This document shows positions 50,574 to 53,420 of a stretch of 53,420 nucleotides of DNA, in pieces (position 1 is the first letter of the stretch; the number at the start of each line of letters is the position of its first letter). Both the position numbers and the translations under genes were made by a program. The notes under the pieces are model-generated. The model had not been told where the DNA came from. It did not search any database and saw nothing but the letters and a program-made list of their open reading frames with translations. Origin of the DNA: a gamma proteobacterium endosymbiont of Lamellibrachia anaximandri (GTDB lineage: Bacteria > Pseudomonadota > Gammaproteobacteria > Chromatiales > Chromatiaceae); assembly GCA_016756855.1 (NCBI GenBank), contig JAESPD010000023.1, positions 1 through 53,420 of the forward strand, in the 5' to 3' direction.

Positions 50574-53100
50574 TTAATTGGTCTGCCGGTCTTTCCAGAC
50601 GAAGAAGGCGGCGGGAACCACCACCAGGGTGAGCAGCGCTGCACTCAACATGCCACCTACCATTGGGGCGGCGATCGGACGCATCACATCTGACCCGGCT
50701 CCTCCCGCCAGCAGGATCGGTAACAAACCGAGGATAACGCTGGCCACGGTCATGATCTTTGGCCGCACTCGCAGTACTGCTCCCTTGATGACTGACTCCC
50801 GTAACTCACTCTTTGTCATCTTCCGCCCCTGAGTGGCAGCAGTGTTTGCTGCGGCGGTATAGGACTGATTGAGATAGACGATCATCACCACCGCAGTCTC
50901 CACCGCGATGCCGGCAAGCGCGATGAAACCTATGCCGACAGCGATGGAGAGGTTGAAGTCGAGTAGCCAGAGCATCCATGCCCCGCCGGTGAGCGCGAAG
51001 GGAAGGGTGCCGATCACGATCGCCACCTCAGTCATGTTGTGGAAGGCGAGGTAGAGCAGAATCACGATGATGATCAGGGTCAGCGGCACCACCTGCGCAA
51101 GCCGCGCATTGGCCCGTTGGTAGTGTTCGTACTGGCCCGACCAGGTGATCGAGTAGCCTGTTGGCAGTGTCACTGCCTGGTTTACCCGCTGTTGCGCCTC
51201 TGCCACATAAGAGCCCAGGTCCCGCTCCCCGATGTCGACGTAAACCCAGCCATTGAGACGTGCGTTTTCGCTCTTGATCATCGGCGGACCTTCCTCCACG
51301 GTGATCCTCGTCAGCTGACCGAGAGTGATGTGGCGGCCATCCGGGGTGACGATGGGCAGGTTGCGCAGCTTCTCCTCGCTGTCGCGGATGGTTCGGGGGT
51401 AACGGATGTTCACCGGATAGCGCTCCAGCCCCTCCACTGTCTCAGTGACATTCAAGCCGCCGATGGCGGTTGTGACCACCGCCTGCGCATCCTTGATACT
51501 GAGACCGAAGCGGGCGGCTCGCACCCGGTCGATCTCGACCCGGGAATAACGCCCCCCGGCGACCCGTTCGGCAAAGGCCGACGTGGTACCCGGTACCTCC
51601 CGCAGCACCTCCTCGATCTCTGCGCCGATTCTCTCGATCACCTTTAGGTCAGATCCAGCTACCTTCACCCCCACTGGTGTTTTGATGCCGGTGGAGAGCA
51701 TATCGATACGGGTCTTGATCGGCATTACCCAGGCGTTGGTAACGCCGGGGATATCGACCCGCTGGTCGAGTTCGCGCTTGAGTTTTTCCAGGGTCATGCC
51801 CGGCCGCCACTGATCCTTCGGCTTGAGGCGTATGGTGGTTTCGATCATGGTCAGGGGCGCCGGATCGGTGGCTGTCTCGGCGCGCCCGATCTTGCCAAAG
51901 ACGCGCTCCACCTCAGGAACCTGTCGGATCATGCGGTCTGTCTGTTGCAGCAGTTCCTGGGCCTTGCCGATGGAGATGCCGGGGAAGGTGGTGGGCATAT
52001 ACATCAGGTCGCCTTCATCCAGTTCAGGCATGAACTCGGAACCCAGCTGGGAGAGGGGCCAGACCGCCGTGAGCGTCAGCAGGATACTGACCAGGAAGAT
52101 AGAAAAAGGGTGGCGGAGGGCGATATCGATGAGGGGGCGGTAGCCGCGGATGGCCCAGCGGTTGACCGGGTTTTTCTCCTCTGCTGGCAGTGGGCCGCGG
52201 ATGAGATAACCCATCAGAACCGGCACCAGGGTGATCGACAAACCTGCGGCGGCGGCCATGGCGTAGGTTTTGGTGTAGGCGAGAGGAGAGAAGAGCCGTC
52301 CTTCCTGACCTTGCAGGGTGAAGACGGGCAGAAAGCTCAGGGTAAGGATGATGAGCGAGTAGAAGAGCGGTGGACCAACCTCGAGTGCTGCTGCTTCGAC
52401 CTGCTTCCAGCGATCATGCCCCGTGATCCCTGCGCCATCCCGCTCGGCATGTTTATGCATGTTTTCCAGCATGACAATGGCGGCGTCCACCATGGTGCCT
52501 ATGGCAATGGCGATACCGCCCAGGGACATGATATTGGCGTTGATACCCTGCCACTGCATGATGCCGAAGGCGGCGAGGATGCCCACCGGCAGACTGAAGA
52601 TGATGACGAGAGAGGTACGCAGGTGAAAGAGGAACACGACACAGACCAGGGAGACGATGATGAACTCCTCTATCAGCCGTTGTTGCAGATTATCCACTGA
52701 CTGGTCGATCAGCCGGGAGCGGTCGTAAGTCTCGACGATCTCCACTCCTTCAGGCAGACCCGCCTTGAGGGATTCCAGCCGGCGTTTCACGCCGTCGATG
52801 GTGGTGCGGGCGTTCTCCCCCCAGCGCATGACCACGATGCCTCCGACCACCTCACCGAGTCCGTCAAGCTCAGCGATGCCGCGGCGCATCTCAGGGCCGA
52901 GCCGGATATCGGACACATCCTTCAGCAGGATGGGGGTACCCTTGGAACTCAATCCCAGAGGGATTTCACGCAGATCCTCCACCCCTTGCAGGTAGCCGGT
53001 GGCGTAGACCATGTGCTCCGCCTCGGCGCGCTCGATCACCGACCCGCCGACCTCTTGATTACCGTCGCGAATGGCCTGCTTCACCTTGGAGAGCGGGATG
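50574..53100 (-). pseudogene. CusA-type heavy-metal RND efflux pump, 5' end cut off by a group II intron
   Basis: About 840 codons of a HME-RND transporter (family length ~1,040). Visible parts run from IPLSKVKQAIRDGNQEVGG through the transmembrane block with GGIAIAIGTMVDAAIVMLENM, which includes the proton-relay Asp. They continue through RIDMLSTGIKTPVGVKV and GPPMIKSENARLNG to the last helix and VWKDRQTN. Met residues occur in RIDMLSTG and GPPMIK as in CusA, but ARFGL has Leu where CusA often has Met, so metal specificity is open. Roughly 190 N-terminal residues are missing: at 53100/53101 homology stops and intron sequence begins. The frame runs 39 codons into the intron to an ATG at 53216, which is not a natural start. 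The pump is probably non-functional. Confidence 0.85.
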
Positions 53101-53420
53101 GTGTGCCGTAGAGGCACAGATAAGGCCGGTCGTACGCGACTTGGCTTACTGAGCTGTAAGCTCAGAGAGAGATGGTGGTAGGCCCACCGGAGTCTGCCGT
53201 CGGTGGTCGGCTTCAAACCCCCTCAAGCTGCCGATGTTAAGAGTATCGGTGGTGAGCATTGAGGAAACGATGAGGCAATGACCTCGTCAGGTACGATATC
53301 GAGAGGCGAGTAAAACCGAACCTATGTTGACGCGTCGAGAACCCGATATGACATCAGAACCGGGGTTGCATCCTAACCCCGGGATAAGATTGCGAGTGAA
53401 TGCCGAATGCTGCGCAATCG
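53101..53420 (+). mobile_element. Group II intron, 5' portion (domain I), antisense to cusA, runs off window
   Basis: The sequence starts GTGTG, the GUGYG 5' consensus, exactly where cusA homology ends. The six bases before it, GGGATG (IBS1, 53095-53100), pair with CATCCT (53369-53374, one G-T pair). CATCCT sits in the loop of a perfect 8-bp hairpin (arms CCGGGGTT and AACCCCGG, 53360-53382), the expected EBS1 placement. The remainder is rich in stem-loops with runs such as GAGGCAATGACCTCGTCAGG, typical of domain I. The intron-encoded reverse transcriptase would lie beyond 53420. It is in the opposite orientation to the interrupted gene, so it cannot be spliced from that mRNA. Confidence 0.75.

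Noticed and set aside
53101-53216. N-terminal 39 codons of the minus-strand frame that continues into cusA
   Set aside because: They are read from the antisense of the group II intron; true CusA sequence begins only at the HTIPLSKV junction.
53101-53420. Minus-strand group II intron (3' end next to cusA)
   Set aside because: The minus strand lacks a domain V-like GAGC...GTTC hairpin near the junction, while the plus strand has GUGYG and a fitting IBS1-EBS1 pair.

Overview
The window looks like a chromosomal segment of a free-living or symbiotic gammaproteobacterium, most plausibly a marine sulfur-oxidiser-type lineage rich in c-type cytochromes. This rests on the gene families and moderate-high GC, not on a marker gene. 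No rRNA, tRNA or CRISPR array is visible. Nearly all genes encode exported, membrane or extracellular proteins.

Left part (1-9.7 kb). A partial type II secretion (T2SS) operon (gspL-like, gspM, gspC/N-like, exeA/gspA, gspB) is followed by a QseBC/PmrAB-type two-component system. A nine-haem secreted cytochrome comes next, with a perfect CTTAAG-N5-CTTAAG direct repeat in its promoter. Two full copies of a 161-bp MITE, each with a perfect 8-bp target duplication (IS66-like), bracket the two-component/cytochrome block. A decayed third copy lies at 33.0 kb.

Middle (10-33 kb). A giant secreted beta-helix protein precedes three consecutive cupredoxin/multicopper-oxidase-type proteins, whose copper-ligand motifs are distributed in a complementary way between the first two. 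A membrane-anchored conserved protein, a ~2,560-residue protein with 16 Calx-beta repeats and a GlyGly-CTERM-like tail, a SCO-type copper chaperone and a cytochrome c/substrate-binding fusion follow. The two giant genes, and probably gspL, each carry an apparent one-base deletion. The Calx-beta frame also runs without a stop into the SCO gene.

Right part (33-50.5 kb). On the minus strand are a Calx-beta subtilase, a Sel1/ankyrin protein, an Fe-S flavoprotein and an orphan NarL-type regulator. Reading rightward is a compact set: a small membrane protein, a di-haem b-type membrane cytochrome, a 21-haem cytochrome, a cytochrome with 47 CXXCH motifs built of 47-residue repeats, and an outer-membrane beta-barrel with SPOR/TPR domains. 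Together with the flavoprotein these could form an electron route from the cytoplasm or quinone pool through inner membrane and periplasm to the cell surface. This is the best candidate here for an undescribed system.

Right edge (50.5-53.4 kb). A CusA-type RND pump gene is interrupted by the 5' end of a group II intron lying antisense to the gene. The call rests on the GUGYG start and an IBS1-EBS1 match in a hairpin loop. The intron continues beyond the window.
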